Source: Variovorax sp. J22G73
GTDB taxonomy: Bacteria; Pseudomonadota; Gammaproteobacteria; Burkholderiales; Burkholderiaceae_C
DNA: 64,000 nt
Assembly (NCBI RefSeq): GCF_030317035.1
Contig: NZ_JASZYK010000003.1
Coordinates: 682,001-746,000, forward strand
Direction: 5' to 3'
This document shows positions 1 through 7,837 of this stretch, in pieces. Every line of letters starts with the position of its first letter. The first letter of the stretch is position 1. The notes under the pieces were generated by a model. That model was not told the origin of the DNA. It saw only the letters and a list, made by a program, of their open reading frames with translations, and did no database searches. Both the position numbers and the translations under genes were made by a program.

Positions 1-446
1 TGCTGCGGCCCGAAACGGCGAGCAGGCTGTTCGTCGACCACCTTACGCTGGCGCTGAAGGCGCATGTGCTGCACGCCTACGGCGGCGTGGCCGGCGCGGC
101 CAACGCCGAGCTGCGCGGGCTGGCGCCCTGGCAGGAGCGGCGCGCCAAGGCCTTCCTGATCGAGCACCTGGCGGGCGACGTGTCGCTGGCCGAGGTGGCG
201 AGCGAGTGCGCGTTGTCGCGCGGCCATTTCAGCAAGGCCTTCAAGCAGACCACGGGCCAGACGCCGCATGCGTGGCTGGTGTCGCAGCGCGTGGAGGCGG
301 CGCGGCGCCTGCTGGCGCAGGCCGACCTGCCGATCGTGGACATCGCCGCGGCCTGCGGCTTTGCCGACCAGAGCCATCTGACGCGGGTGTTCTCCGCGCA
401 GATGGGCACTTCGCCGGCGCGCTGGCGGCGACTCAACGCAGGCTGA
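1..446 (+). CDS. AraC-family transcriptional regulator, C-terminal part (5' end outside window)
   Basis: The open frame runs in from the left edge and stops with TGA at 444-446, so only the last ~148 residues are present. They hold the end of the sensor domain (motif RLFVDHLTLAL), the linker LAPWQERRAK, and both helix-turn-helix units of the AraC/XylS domain. The first HTH is around VSLAEVASECALSRGHFSKAF and the second around IVDIAAACGFADQSHLTRVF, ending TSPARWRR. This is a DNA-binding cytoplasmic regulator; its target cannot be told from the window. The gene converges on the aldolase gene, with 11 bp between stops. The sensor-domain end resembles the point where the HTH-less protein at 39197-39901 breaks off. 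Confidence 0.9.
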   Translation, partial: LRPETASRLFVDHLTLALKAHVLHAYGGVAGAANAELRGLAPWQERRAKAFLIEHLAGDVSLAEVASECALSRGHFSKAFKQTTGQTPHAWLVSQRVEAARRLLAQADLPIVDIAAACGFADQSHLTRVFSAQMGTSPARWRRLNAG

Positions 447-457
447 GCGCGGGCCGG

Positions 458-1279
458 TCAGTACGCGACCGGGCCCGAACGCGCATCCGCGTTGCGCGCC
501 TGGAAGCGCGCCGCCGCCGCCTCGGCGCCGCGCGCCAGTATCTGCAGGTCCATCGCCACCGCCACGAAGAGCGCGCCCAGGTCCAGGCATTCGCGCGCCC
601 TCGCCTCATCGAGCATCAGGATGCCGGGCGCCTTGCCGCCGGCGCGGATGCGGCGTATCGCGTCGTCGATCGCGCCCCTGACCTCCGGGTGCCCCGGGTC
701 GCCCGGGTGGCCCAGGCTCGCCGAGAGGTCGGCCGGGCCGATGAAGACGCCGTCCACGCCGTCGACCGCCACGATCTCGTCGAGGTGGTCCAGCGCCTCG
801 CGTGTTTCCACCTGCACCAGCACGCAGAGCTCGTCCTGCGCGGCGGCCACGTAGTCGCGGGTGCGCCCGAAGTTCGAGGCCCGCGTCGAGCCGCCCATGC
901 CACGCACGCCGTGCGGGGCGTAGCGCGTGGCGCGCACGGCGGCCTGCGCCTCGGCCGCGCTTTGCACGAACGGCAGCAGCAGGCTCTGCGCGCCGATGTC
1001 GAGGTAGCGCTTGATGAGCACCGTGTCGTTCCAGTCGGGCCGCACCACGGCCGAGGTGGGCCGCGCGGCGTTGGCCGGCACCGCCGCGCTCACCGCCTGC
1101 AGCTGGTGCAGCATGTGCGGCACGTCGGTGGGCGTGTGCTCGGTGTCGAGCAGCACCCAGTCGAAACCCGCGCCCGCGACGATCTCCGACACATAGGGGT
1201 CGGGCAGCGTGGACCACAGGCCGATCTGCGGCACGCCGGCCGCGAGCGCACGCTTGAAATGGTTCGCCGGCACCGGCAT
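458..1279 (-). CDS. hpaI: HpcH/HpaI-family aldolase (4-hydroxy-2-oxoheptanedioate aldolase-like)
   Basis: A 273 aa class II pyruvate aldolase; the family splits 4-hydroxy-2-oxo acids into pyruvate (or its semialdehyde partner) with a divalent metal. Visible are the [13 protein letters not shown] block with the active-site His near residue 48, the metal Glu in [14 protein letters not shown], and the metal Asp in [12 protein letters not shown]. Length matches E. coli HpaI (about 262 aa). I chose the ATG at 1279, 14 nt past the upstream stop, because it aligns with the HpaI N-terminus (family-like HFKRALAAG). An in-frame ATG at 1309 would overlap hpaH by 16 bp. It is the last gene of the 5324-458 operon, directly after the hydratase, as expected for a hydratase-aldolase pair. 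The exact substrate is inferred only. Confidence 0.88.
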   Translation of the reverse strand: MPVPANHFKRALAAGVPQIGLWSTLPDPYVSEIVAGAGFDWVLLDTEHTPTDVPHMLHQLQAVSAAVPANAARPTSAVVRPDWNDTVLIKRYLDIGAQSLLLPFVQSAAEAQAAVRATRYAPHGVRGMGGSTRASNFGRTRDYVAAAQDELCVLVQVETREALDHLDEIVAVDGVDGVFIGPADLSASLGHPGDPGHPEVRGAIDDAIRRIRAGGKAPGILMLDEARARECLDLGALFVAVAMDLQILARGAEAAAARFQARNADARSGPVAY

Positions 1280-1293
1280 GGCATTCACCGCGC

Positions 1294-2106
1294 TCAACCG
1301 AAGTGGCATGACACGGTGCCGAAATCGCCATAGTCGGCCACCACCGTATCGCCCTTGCCGACCTCGATCGGCCGGATGAACGAGCCCGCCAGAATGACTT
1401 GCCCGGCCTCCAGCGTCACGCCGAAGCGGTGCAGCCGGTTGGCCAGCCACGCCACGCCGTAGCCCGGGTGGTTGAGCACGCCGGCGGCCAGGCCGGTCTC
1501 CTCGACCTCGCCGTTGCGGCTCACGATGGCGCCGATGCGCCGCATGTCCGCGTCGACCAGCGCCGGCTTGAAGGGCCGCCCGCCCAGCACCAGCGCCGCG
1601 TTGGCCGCGTTGTCGGAAATGGTGTCGAACACGTTGCGCGTGCGCTGGGTCTCGGGGTCGACGCGCTGGATGCGCGCGTCGAGTATCTCGAGCGCGGGCG
1701 TCACGTAGGCGGTGGCGTCGAGCACGTCGAACAGCGTGCAGTCGGGCCCCGACAGCGGCCGCGCCAGCACGAAGGCCAGCTCCGCCTCGATCTTCAGCTG
1801 CAGGAAGCGCTCGGTCGGAATCACCGCGCCGTCGCGGTAGAACATGTCGTCCAGCAGCGTGCCGTAGTCGGGCTCGGCGATGTTCACCGCCCGCTGCATG
1901 GCCTTGGAGGTCAGCCCGATCTTGTGGCCCTTCACCGTGCGGCCGTTGCGCAGCTTGAGCTGCATCCACGCATGCTGGATCGCGTAGGCGTCGTCGATGC
2001 TCATGTCGGGGTAGTCCAGCGAGAACTGGCGGCAGGCCACGCGTGTGTGCTGCGCCTGCTCCAGCCGCTGGGCGGCCTGAGAAAGGGTGCTGGCGTCCAG
2101 GCTCAT
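1294..2106 (-). CDS. hpaH: 2-oxo-hept-4-ene-1,7-dioate hydratase-like enzyme
   Basis: A 270 aa protein of the FAH-related 2-keto-4-pentenoate hydratase family (E. coli HpaH is 267 aa). The family adds water to 2-hydroxy-dienoates from meta-cleavage, giving the 4-hydroxy-2-oxo acid that the neighbouring aldolase would split. Recognisable blocks are [23 protein letters not shown] (metal-binding acidic pair), VLGGRPF and the [15 protein letters not shown] substrate-loop block. The start ATG at 2106 overlaps the upstream TGA as ATGA, so translation is probably coupled. Other members of the family (MhpD, XylJ) act on shorter substrates, so the homoprotocatechuate assignment is by resemblance and by its HpaI-like partner. 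Confidence 0.85.
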   Translation of the reverse strand: MSLDASTLSQAAQRLEQAQHTRVACRQFSLDYPDMSIDDAYAIQHAWMQLKLRNGRTVKGHKIGLTSKAMQRAVNIAEPDYGTLLDDMFYRDGAVIPTERFLQLKIEAELAFVLARPLSGPDCTLFDVLDATAYVTPALEILDARIQRVDPETQRTRNVFDTISDNAANAALVLGGRPFKPALVDADMRRIGAIVSRNGEVEETGLAAGVLNHPGYGVAWLANRLHRFGVTLEAGQVILAGSFIRPIEVGKGDTVVADYGDFGTVSCHFG

Positions 2107-2999
2107 GCGGCGGCTCCTTCGGCCTGCTCGGCTCGCACCCCGTTGCGCAGCACGCCCACGCCGCTCACCTCGACCTCGACCACGTCGCCCGGTTGCAGGA
2201 ACTTCGGCGGGTCGAAGCGAATGCCCGCGCCGGTCGGCGTGCCGGTGGCAATGATGTCGCCGGGCTCCAGCGTGGTGAAGGTCGACAGGTAGCCGATGAG
2301 GTACGCAAAGTCGAACATCAGGTGCGCGGTGGTGTCGTCCTGGCGCGGCTCGCCGTTCACGCGCGTCTGCACGCGCAGCGCGCCGTAGCCCTGCGGAAAT
2401 TCGTCGGCCGTGACGATCCACGGGCCGATGGCGCCCGAGGCATTGAAGTTCTTGCCCTGCGTGACGTTGAACTTGGCGTGGTGCACCCAGTCGCGCACCG
2501 TGCCTTCGTTCATGCAGGTGAGGCCGGCGATGCAGGCCAGGGCCTCGTCGCCCTTCACGCGGCGCGCGCGGCGGCCGATGACGATGGCGATCTCGCCCTC
2601 GTAGTCGAGCTGTTGCGATTCGAGCGGCTGCTGCAGCGGCTCGCCGTGGCCCACGAAGGATTCGGCCACGCGCATGAAGATGCTCGGGTACTTCGGCAGG
2701 TCGCTGCCGTCCTTGTACTCGGCGTTGCGGTGCGCGTAGTTCACGCCGATGCAGAACACGCGGCGCGGCCGCGCGATGGGCAGCGCGAGGCGCACTTCGG
2801 CCAGCGCGTGGTCGGGCGCGGCGCCTTCGGCCGCCTGGCGGGCCTGGGCCAGCGCGGCCTCGCCGCCTTCCAGCAGCGCGGAGACCGACGCGAAGGCGGG
2901 CAGGCGGCGGCCCAGGTCGACCACACCTTGGCCGTTGCCGTCACCGATGACGCAGCCCCAGTGCGAGGCCCCGCCGTGCAGGTAGCTGATGAGTTTCAT
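2103..2999 (-). CDS. Fumarylacetoacetate hydrolase (FAH) family protein
   Basis: A 298 aa FAH-fold enzyme. The N-terminal ~70 residues are the small variable domain, followed by the FAH core: [13 protein letters not shown], the metal-binding [33 protein letters not shown] and the TGTPTGAG loop. The family covers hydrolysis of acylpyruvates, 5-carboxymethyl-2-hydroxymuconate isomerisation/decarboxylation (HpaG) and ureidoglycolate lysis; the sequence alone does not decide. Between a LigI-like hydrolase and an HpaH/HpaI pair, a decarboxylase/isomerase or acylpyruvase role in ring-fission catabolism is the best inference. Start ATG 2999 overlaps the upstream stop as ATGA. Confidence 0.85.
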   Translation of the reverse strand: MKLISYLHGGASHWGCVIGDGNGQGVVDLGRRLPAFASVSALLEGGEAALAQARQAAEGAAPDHALAEVRLALPIARPRRVFCIGVNYAHRNAEYKDGSDLPKYPSIFMRVAESFVGHGEPLQQPLESQQLDYEGEIAIVIGRRARRVKGDEALACIAGLTCMNEGTVRDWVHHAKFNVTQGKNFNASGAIGPWIVTADEFPQGYGALRVQTRVNGEPRQDDTTAHLMFDFAYLIGYLSTFTTLEPGDIIATGTPTGAGIRFDPPKFLQPGDVVEVEVSGVGVLRNGVRAEQAEGAAA

Positions 3000-3883
3000 G
3001 CGGTCTCGAATCCAAAGAAGCGGGCGGGGTTGTCGACAAGAATCTTCTGGCGCACGGCGGCGTCGGGCGCGAAGCGGTAGAGCAGCTCCAGCAGCGCGCC
3101 CTCGTTGGGCGGCTGCTTCACCGACACGGGGTGCGGCCAGTCGCTGCCCCACACGCAGCGGTCGGGCGCGGCCGCGATCAGCCGCTGCGCGAGCGGCACC
3201 ACGTCGTTCCAGGGCTCGCCGGTCTTCGAGAGCTTCTCGGACAGCGACAGCATCACCCAGAAGTTGCCGCGCCCGAGCAGTTCGAGCATGCGCGCGAGGC
3301 TCGCGTCGGCATCGCCGCGCGCCGGGTCGGCGCGGCCCATGTGGTCGAGCAGCACGGGCACGTCGAGCGACTCGAAGGTGGCGAGCTGCTCGGCGATGCC
3401 GTGGGGCTCGGGCTGCACCTTCACGTACCAGCCCAGCTCCTTCACGCGGGCGAAGGCGCGCGCCTGCTCGGCCGCGCTCAGGCTGATGCCCAGGCCGCCG
3501 CGGGTGAAGCGCGCGCCGCGCACGCCGGCGTCGTGCAGCTTGTGCAGGTAGGCGTCGTCGCGCTCGGTGAGCACGGCGGCGTTGGCGCAGGCCATGTAGC
3601 GGCGCGGGCCGCCGGCGTTCAGGCCCTCGAGCGCGTCGAGCACCACCGTGTGGTCGGCGCCGTAGGTGGTGGCCTGCACGATCACCCCGCGCGCGATGCC
3701 CAGCGTGGCGTGCAGGTTCTGCGCGACCTGCCAGGTGGCGCTGGGCATTTCATAGGCGGCGTTGGGGCGCACGGGGTATTGCTCGCGCGGGCCGAACACG
3801 TGGAACTGGCTGTCGCACGACAGCGCGGGCGGCAGCGGCACGGGCGCGCGCGGATGGGGGTCGAAGGGGAGGTAGTCGGGCAT
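2996..3883 (-). CDS. Amidohydrolase, 2-pyrone-4,6-dicarboxylate lactonase (LigI)-like
   Basis: A 295 aa TIM-barrel hydrolase of the Amidohydro_2 group. It tracks the LigI pattern: HVFGP near residue 30, VIVQATTYGAD, LHDAGVRGARF, VLLDHMGR, WGSDWPHP with the catalytic Asp, and the terminal ILVDNPARFFGF. LigI opens a pyrone lactone; relatives open sulfomuconolactone or act on acyclic acids. The usual HxH of strand 1 reads CDSQFHVFG, so the first His is a Gln. LigI-type lactonases are known to work without a metal, so loss of that His need not mean inactivity. It starts 38 nt after the RidA-like gene and overlaps the FAH gene by ATGA. Confidence 0.84.
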   Translation of the reverse strand: MPDYLPFDPHPRAPVPLPPALSCDSQFHVFGPREQYPVRPNAAYEMPSATWQVAQNLHATLGIARGVIVQATTYGADHTVVLDALEGLNAGGPRRYMACANAAVLTERDDAYLHKLHDAGVRGARFTRGGLGISLSAAEQARAFARVKELGWYVKVQPEPHGIAEQLATFESLDVPVLLDHMGRADPARGDADASLARMLELLGRGNFWVMLSLSEKLSKTGEPWNDVVPLAQRLIAAAPDRCVWGSDWPHPVSVKQPPNEGALLELLYRFAPDAAVRQKILVDNPARFFGFETA

Positions 3884-3921
3884 GTGTGGCTTCTGAAGGC
3901 GCTTGAATGGGTGGTGGGAAA

Positions 3922-4353
3922 TCAGGCGATCCACGCGGTGAAGCTGCACTCCACCAGCTTGCCCATGTCGAGCTCGGGCGCGACGATGGCGTGGCGCGCG
4001 GGTCGCGAGGCGGCGTCGGGGAACATCTCCAGCCAGGGCACGTTGAGCGCGGGGCGCTGGCTGCGGTCCTTCATCCACACGGTGAGCTTCACGATGTGCT
4101 GCGTGCCGCCGCCCGCCGCCTCGACGATGCGGCGCACGTTGTCGAGCATGAAGTGGCACTGCGCCTCGATGGTGTCGGCCGGCTTGCCGGTGGCGGGGTC
4201 GTTGCCCTGGATGCTGCCGCTCTCCAGCAGCGGGCCGACGCGGCAGGCCGCCGGAATCGGGTTCTTGTGGCCGAAGCCGTCGATGTAGATGCTGGTGCGC
4301 ACGGAGGCCGCGGCCAATGTGGCTGGCGTGGCGGTGGGCGTCATGGCGTTCAT
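3922..4353 (-). CDS. RidA (YjgF/YER057c/UK114) family protein
   Basis: A 143 aa Rid-family protein. Seen are GPLLESGSIQGND (family-like V..SGQ..), CHFMLDNVRRIVEAAGG, IVKLTVWMKD and PARHAIVAPEL with the Arg that binds the carboxylate in RidA. By eye the Glu of the RidA deaminase site (KIEIEAIA in RidA) lies in LVECSFTAW and may be replaced, so canonical enamine/imine deaminase activity is uncertain. In catabolic operons Rid proteins can act as 2-aminomuconate deaminases or clear imine intermediates, which would suggest a nitrogen-containing substrate here. ATG 4353 overlaps the Bug gene stop as ATGA. Confidence 0.85.
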   Translation of the reverse strand: MNAMTPTATPATLAAASVRTSIYIDGFGHKNPIPAACRVGPLLESGSIQGNDPATGKPADTIEAQCHFMLDNVRRIVEAAGGGTQHIVKLTVWMKDRSQRPALNVPWLEMFPDAASRPARHAIVAPELDMGKLVECSFTAWIA

Positions 4354-5324
4354 TCGGCGGTGATGTTGGCTTGCTTGATCACGGGCATCCACCGCGCGTC
4401 TTCCTTGGTCAGGAACTGGGCGAACTGCGCGGGCGTGCTGCCGCGGGCCTCGGAGCCCAGCGTCTGGAAGCGCGCCTGCACAGCCTTGTCCGCGAGGATC
4501 TTCTGCAGCGCCTCGGACAGGCGCGCCACGATCTCCTTGGGCGTCGCGCGCGGCGCGAGGATGCCGGTGAAGGTCTCGGTGCTGAAGTCCTTGAAGCCCG
4601 ACTCCTGCAGCGTCGGCACGTCGGGCAGCTGCGGCAGCCGCTTGGGCGACGTGACGGCCAGTGCGCGCGTGCGGCCCTGCTGGATGAAGGGGCCGGCCAC
4701 CGAGATCTGGTCGAAGTTGAACTGCACCTGGCCGCCCAGCAGGTCGGTGGTGGCCGGCGCGTTGCCCTTGTAGTGCACCGTGGTCCAGTGCGCGCCGCTT
4801 TCGCGCTGCAGGTACTCGCTCACCAGGTGGTTCTGCGTGCCTGCGCCGGGCGAGGCCATGGTCAGCGTGTTGCCGGGCTTCTTGCCTTCGGCCACCAGGT
4901 CGGCCACGGTCTTGTAGGGCGTGGAAGGGTGCACCTGCAGCACCAGCGGCGTGAACGACACCGAGCTGACCGGCGCGAAGTCTTTCTTCCAGTCGTAGGC
5001 GTTGCGCTTGAAGATAGTCGGCGAGAAAAGAATGGGCCCGTTCGCGCCCATGAAGAAGGTGTAGCCGTCGGGCGCCGACTTGGCCGCGTATTCCGCGGCG
5101 ATCATGCCGCCGGCACCGGGGCGGTTGTCCACGATGAAGGGCTGCTTGAACACGGCCTGCAGCTGCTCGCTGATGATGCGCGCCGCGCCGTCCACGTTGC
5201 CGCCCGGCGGATAGGGCAGCACCAGCTTCACGGGTTTGTCGGGCCAGGCGTCTTGCGCCATGGCGGGCAGCGCGACAAGGCCCGCGCACGTGGCCACGGC
5301 GAGGGTGGCGATGAGTTCTTTCAA
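4350..5324 (-). CDS. Bug/TctC-type tripartite tricarboxylate transporter substrate-binding protein
   Basis: A 324 aa periplasmic binding protein. The signal peptide reads KELIATLAVATCAGLVA and ends ALPAMAQ|D, followed by DKPVKLVLPYPPGGNVD, the RPGAGG loop, APDGYT, HYKGNAP and LPDVPTLQESG, all hallmarks of the family. I chose a TTG start at 5324: it gives a normal signal peptide and lies 8 nt after an AGGAG, while the next upstream ATG frame is not protein-like. First gene of the 5324-458 operon, so it probably captures the substrate that the downstream enzymes degrade. No tctA/tctB membrane partner is present in the window, as is usual for orphan Bug proteins. Confidence 0.9.
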   Translation of the reverse strand: MKELIATLAVATCAGLVALPAMAQDAWPDKPVKLVLPYPPGGNVDGAARIISEQLQAVFKQPFIVDNRPGAGGMIAAEYAAKSAPDGYTFFMGANGPILFSPTIFKRNAYDWKKDFAPVSSVSFTPLVLQVHPSTPYKTVADLVAEGKKPGNTLTMASPGAGTQNHLVSEYLQRESGAHWTTVHYKGNAPATTDLLGGQVQFNFDQISVAGPFIQQGRTRALAVTSPKRLPQLPDVPTLQESGFKDFSTETFTGILAPRATPKEIVARLSEALQKILADKAVQARFQTLGSEARGSTPAQFAQFLTKEDARWMPVIKQANITAE

Positions 5325-5332
5325 TTCTTTGT

Positions 5333-5337
5333 CTCCT
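5333..5337 (-). promoter_or_regulatory. Ribosome binding site for the TTG-started Bug gene
   Basis: AGGAG on the minus strand, 8 nt ahead of the TTG at 5324. It supports that rare start codon and fixes the beginning of the signal peptide. Confidence 0.6.
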
Positions 5338-5435
5338 GGTTCGGCACCGGCACCGCGCGTTCGCTGCGGTTTGATCGGCGACCTGTGAACTCTAAGAACC
5401 GGCACGCCGATGCTGCAATGCAATATCCTCGCGTT

Positions 5436-5451
5436 GTTCCATATCGTGGAC
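5436..5451. promoter_or_regulatory. Candidate operator between divergent Bug operon and flavin reductase
   Basis: GTTCCATATCGTGGAC lies in the 205 bp divergent gap and has TCCA/TGGA half-sites around a 5 nt AT-containing centre. IclR-family regulators often bind TTCCAnnnnnTGGAA-like dyads, and an IclR gene is encoded at 6170, so this is a plausible site for it. No experimental support; inference from position and dyad only. Confidence 0.35.
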
Positions 5452-5529
5452 GTTTTTTTGAAGTCGCCATTCGGCGCTGCCGCGGGCCTGACCACAATCG
5501 GGGCCCCAGCCACCTCACGAGGCCTTGCC

Positions 5530-6198
5530 ATGTTTCTCGCCGCTGGCGACCTGTCGCCCGAAGCCACCTACCGCCTGATGAGCGGCATCGTCGTGCCGCG
5601 CCCCATCGCGTGGATCACCACGCTGTCGCCCAGCGGCGTGGTCAATCTCGCGCCGTTCTCCTGCTTCACCTTCGTGTCGAACAAGCCGCCGCTGCTGGGC
5701 GTGAACATCGGCCGCAAGGCCGGCCAGCGCAAGGACACGGGCGCCAACATCCATGCGCTGGGCGAGTTCGTGGTGAACATCGGCGACGCCTCGCAGATGG
5801 TCGCCATCCACGAGAGCAGCGCCGAGCACGCGCCCGACGTGAGCGAGGCCGAGCTGCTCGGCCTGGGCACCTTGCCGAGCAGCACGGTGCGCGTGCCGCG
5901 CCTGGCGGACGCGCCGGTCAGCATGGAGTGCAGGCTGGAGCGCGTGATCGCCTTCGGCGAGACGGGCGCCGAGTTCTTCGTGGGAGAGGTCACGGCGTTT
6001 CACTTGCGCGACGGCCTGATGCGCGACGGCAAGGTCGACACCCGCGCGTTCGACCCGGTCTGCCGCATCGGCGGGCCGAACTACGCGACGCTGGGCGAGA
6101 TCGTCACGCTGCGGGGCATGCAGCAGACGCCCAAGTCGGTGATGGGGGCAGTGACAGGTGCAGTGACGGATGCGGCCACGGATGGCAACCGCGGCTGA
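5530..6198 (+). CDS. Flavin reductase family protein (FMN-binding split barrel)
   Basis: A 222 aa flavin-reductase-like protein. The core contains SGIVVPRPIAWITT, NLAPFSCFTFVS, PPLLGVNIG, GEFVVNIG and a C-terminal ..FDPVCRIGG.NYATLGEI block, as in the DIM6/NTAB group. Such proteins supply reduced FMN to two-component monooxygenases or bind flavin themselves. I start it at ATG 5530 (CGAGG 9 nt upstream); an open extension back to 5410 would run through the divergent promoter. It diverges from the ring-fission operon and overlaps the IclR gene by about 29 bp, so it is probably controlled with the operon. No matching oxygenase component is in the window. Confidence 0.87.
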   Translation: MFLAAGDLSPEATYRLMSGIVVPRPIAWITTLSPSGVVNLAPFSCFTFVSNKPPLLGVNIGRKAGQRKDTGANIHALGEFVVNIGDASQMVAIHESSAEHAPDVSEAELLGLGTLPSSTVRVPRLADAPVSMECRLERVIAFGETGAEFFVGEVTAFHLRDGLMRDGKVDTRAFDPVCRIGGPNYATLGEIVTLRGMQQTPKSVMGAVTGAVTDAATDGNRG

Positions 6199-7018
6199 CG
6201 ACGAAGGCGAAGGCGAAGGCGGGGGTGAAGGCACCACGGCCGGCGCGCAGAGCGTGCGCCGTGCGCTGGCGGTGCTGCGCGTGCTGGCCACGGGGCAGGA
6301 GCGCGGCGTTCGGCTGACCGACGTGGTGAGCCACACCGGCCTGAACCGCCCGACCGTGCACCGCCTGCTGCGCGTGCTGGTGGAAGAGGGCGCGGTGGAG
6401 CAGGACCTGGCCACGCGCCGCTACCTGGTGGGCGGCGAGGTGTCGCTGCTGGGGCTGGCGCGCGCGAGCCGCTTTCCCATCCAGGCGATTGCCGAGCCGC
6501 ACCTGCGCCACCTGAGCGAGAGCCTGGGCGACACCGCGTTCCTCACCATCCGCAACGGCACCGACTCCGTGTGCATCGACCGCCGGCCCGGCAGTTTTCC
6601 GGTGAAGGTGCTGTCCATCGAGATCGGCGCGCGCCGCCCGCTGGGCGTGGGCGTGAGCGGCCTGGTGCTGCTGGCGTCGCTGCCGGCCGACGAGGCGGCG
6701 GACGTGGTGCGGCGCAACGCGAGACGGCTCGAGGCCCTGCATGTCGACCCGGCCGAACTGCTGGAACGCGCGGTGCGCACGCGCGCGCAGGGCTATGCCT
6801 ATGCCCCGATCGGCGTGGTGCCGGGCTCGCGCGCGGTCGCGGTGCCGATCTGCCTGGCCGATGGCCGCACGGTCGCCGGCCTTGCCATCGCGACCATCAC
6901 CGAGCGCCTGCCCGACGCGCGGGTGCAGGGCGTGGTCGAGCAGATGCGGGCAAGGGCGCGTTTGATCGGGGCGCAGGCGGCGGAGCTGGCGCGGCGGAAA
7001 TCTGCGCGGCGCGGGTGA
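6170..7018 (+). CDS. IclR-family transcriptional regulator
   Basis: A 282 aa regulator (278 aa from an alternative ATG at 6182). An N-terminal winged HTH (QSVRRALAVLRVLA ... VSHTGLNRPTVHRLLRVLVEEGAVEQD) is followed by the IclR effector domain with LSESLGDTAFLTIRNG, RRPLGVGVSGLVLLASLP and YAYAPIGVVPGSRAVAVPI. An acidic/Gly-rich stretch precedes the HTH. The start lies inside the 3' end of the flavin reductase gene, so the two are likely cotranscribed. Its probable role is substrate-responsive control of the 5324-458 operon and its own unit. Confidence 0.9.
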   Translation: MRPRMATAADDEGEGEGGGEGTTAGAQSVRRALAVLRVLATGQERGVRLTDVVSHTGLNRPTVHRLLRVLVEEGAVEQDLATRRYLVGGEVSLLGLARASRFPIQAIAEPHLRHLSESLGDTAFLTIRNGTDSVCIDRRPGSFPVKVLSIEIGARRPLGVGVSGLVLLASLPADEAADVVRRNARRLEALHVDPAELLERAVRTRAQGYAYAPIGVVPGSRAVAVPICLADGRTVAGLAIATITERLPDARVQGVVEQMRARARLIGAQAAELARRKSARRG

Positions 7019-7054
7019 GGCGCGGTTGAGGCGCGCCGCCGAAAGGAGTGCGGC

Positions 7055-7483
7055 CTATGAAGCCAGCCATGGGTTGACGAGCGCTGCGCCCGTCTTGGCG
7101 AACCCACCGGTATCCCGCGACACGATGCTCAGCCCGTGATGCAGCGCGGTCGCGGCAATGATGAGATCCGGTTGGGGAAAGGTGTGGCCTGCCTTTCGTC
7201 CTTCTTCGACCAGCAACCGCCACTTGAACATGATGTCCTCGCTGATTGGGAGCACGCGGTTCTCGAACATCGGGCGCAACTGCAGGTTCAGCCAATCATT
7301 GAGGGACGCGCGTTTGTGCATGTCCTCGATCAGCTCGATGCCGAAGCGGATTTCCGCGAAAGTGACTGCGCTGACAAACAGGTTGTCGAGTGGCTGCGCG
7401 CTGACGAAGGCGACGACCTTCGGTTCGGATCGTGAACGTCGCAGCTCGGACAGGATGTTGGTGTCTAGCAGGCAGCCTTTCAC
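7055..7483 (-). CDS. vapC: PIN-domain toxin, VapC/FitB type
   Basis: A 142 aa PIN-domain ribonuclease. The four acidic positions are visible: LLDTNILSEL (Asp near residue 7), SAVTFAEIRFG (Glu), PQPDLIIAATAL (Asp) and IVSRDTGGF (Asp). VapC toxins cut tRNA or rRNA and are held inactive by a cognate antitoxin. GTG at 7483 is the start: its GTGA overlaps the stop of the antitoxin gene at 7480, the standard coupled arrangement. The pair sits at the 3' end of the siderophore-receptor operon on the same strand, so read-through could feed it. Confidence 0.9.
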   Translation of the reverse strand: MKGCLLDTNILSELRRSRSEPKVVAFVSAQPLDNLFVSAVTFAEIRFGIELIEDMHKRASLNDWLNLQLRPMFENRVLPISEDIMFKWRLLVEEGRKAGHTFPQPDLIIAATALHHGLSIVSRDTGGFAKTGAALVNPWLAS

Positions 7484-7791
7484 AACTGAACGTCCCGGAC
7501 CGGAGAGTTTTCCGACGATGCCAGAACCAGTTCGATGTCGCGATGCGGCGAGGCCTGCAACACGTCTACCAGGGCCTTGCCTGTTCGAGCACCCTGCAAA
7601 CGCCTGAAGTCCTCTGCAGCGATGACCACGACTTCGTCGCGACCATGAACCGTCACGTGCTGCGGGCCTTCGCTGCGCACGCGACGCACCAGTTCGCTGA
7701 AGCGTGCTTTGGCGTCTTGAAGCGGCCAATGCCCTGGCGGAGGGGCGGGTCGCTCGGAGGGCGGCTTTCCGGGTTCGATAAATCTAGTCAT
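7480..7791 (-). CDS. Phd/YefM-family antitoxin
   Basis: A 103 aa antitoxin with a Pro-rich N-terminal stretch, then the Phd/YefM DNA-binding fold: WPLQDAKARFSELVRRV, HVTVHGRDEVVVIAAEDFRRLQ. The C-terminal ~35 residues should wrap the toxin. ATG 7791 is taken as the start. A TTG at 7827 has a strong GAGGGGGA in front of it and would add 12 residues, so that start is possible too. It begins only 46 bp after the receptor gene stop. Confidence 0.85.
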   Translation of the reverse strand: MTRFIEPGKPPSERPAPPPGHWPLQDAKARFSELVRRVRSEGPQHVTVHGRDEVVVIAAEDFRRLQGARTGKALVDVLQASPHRDIELVLASSENSPVRDVQL

Positions 7792-7837
7792 ACCGACCAG
7801 ATTAGCACCGCCTTCAGAGCGACGCAACTCTTCCCCC

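Noticed and set aside
7019..7037. GGCGCG/CGCGCC hairpin after the IclR gene as a terminator
   Set aside because: Only 6 bp of G+C stem and no T-run on either strand.
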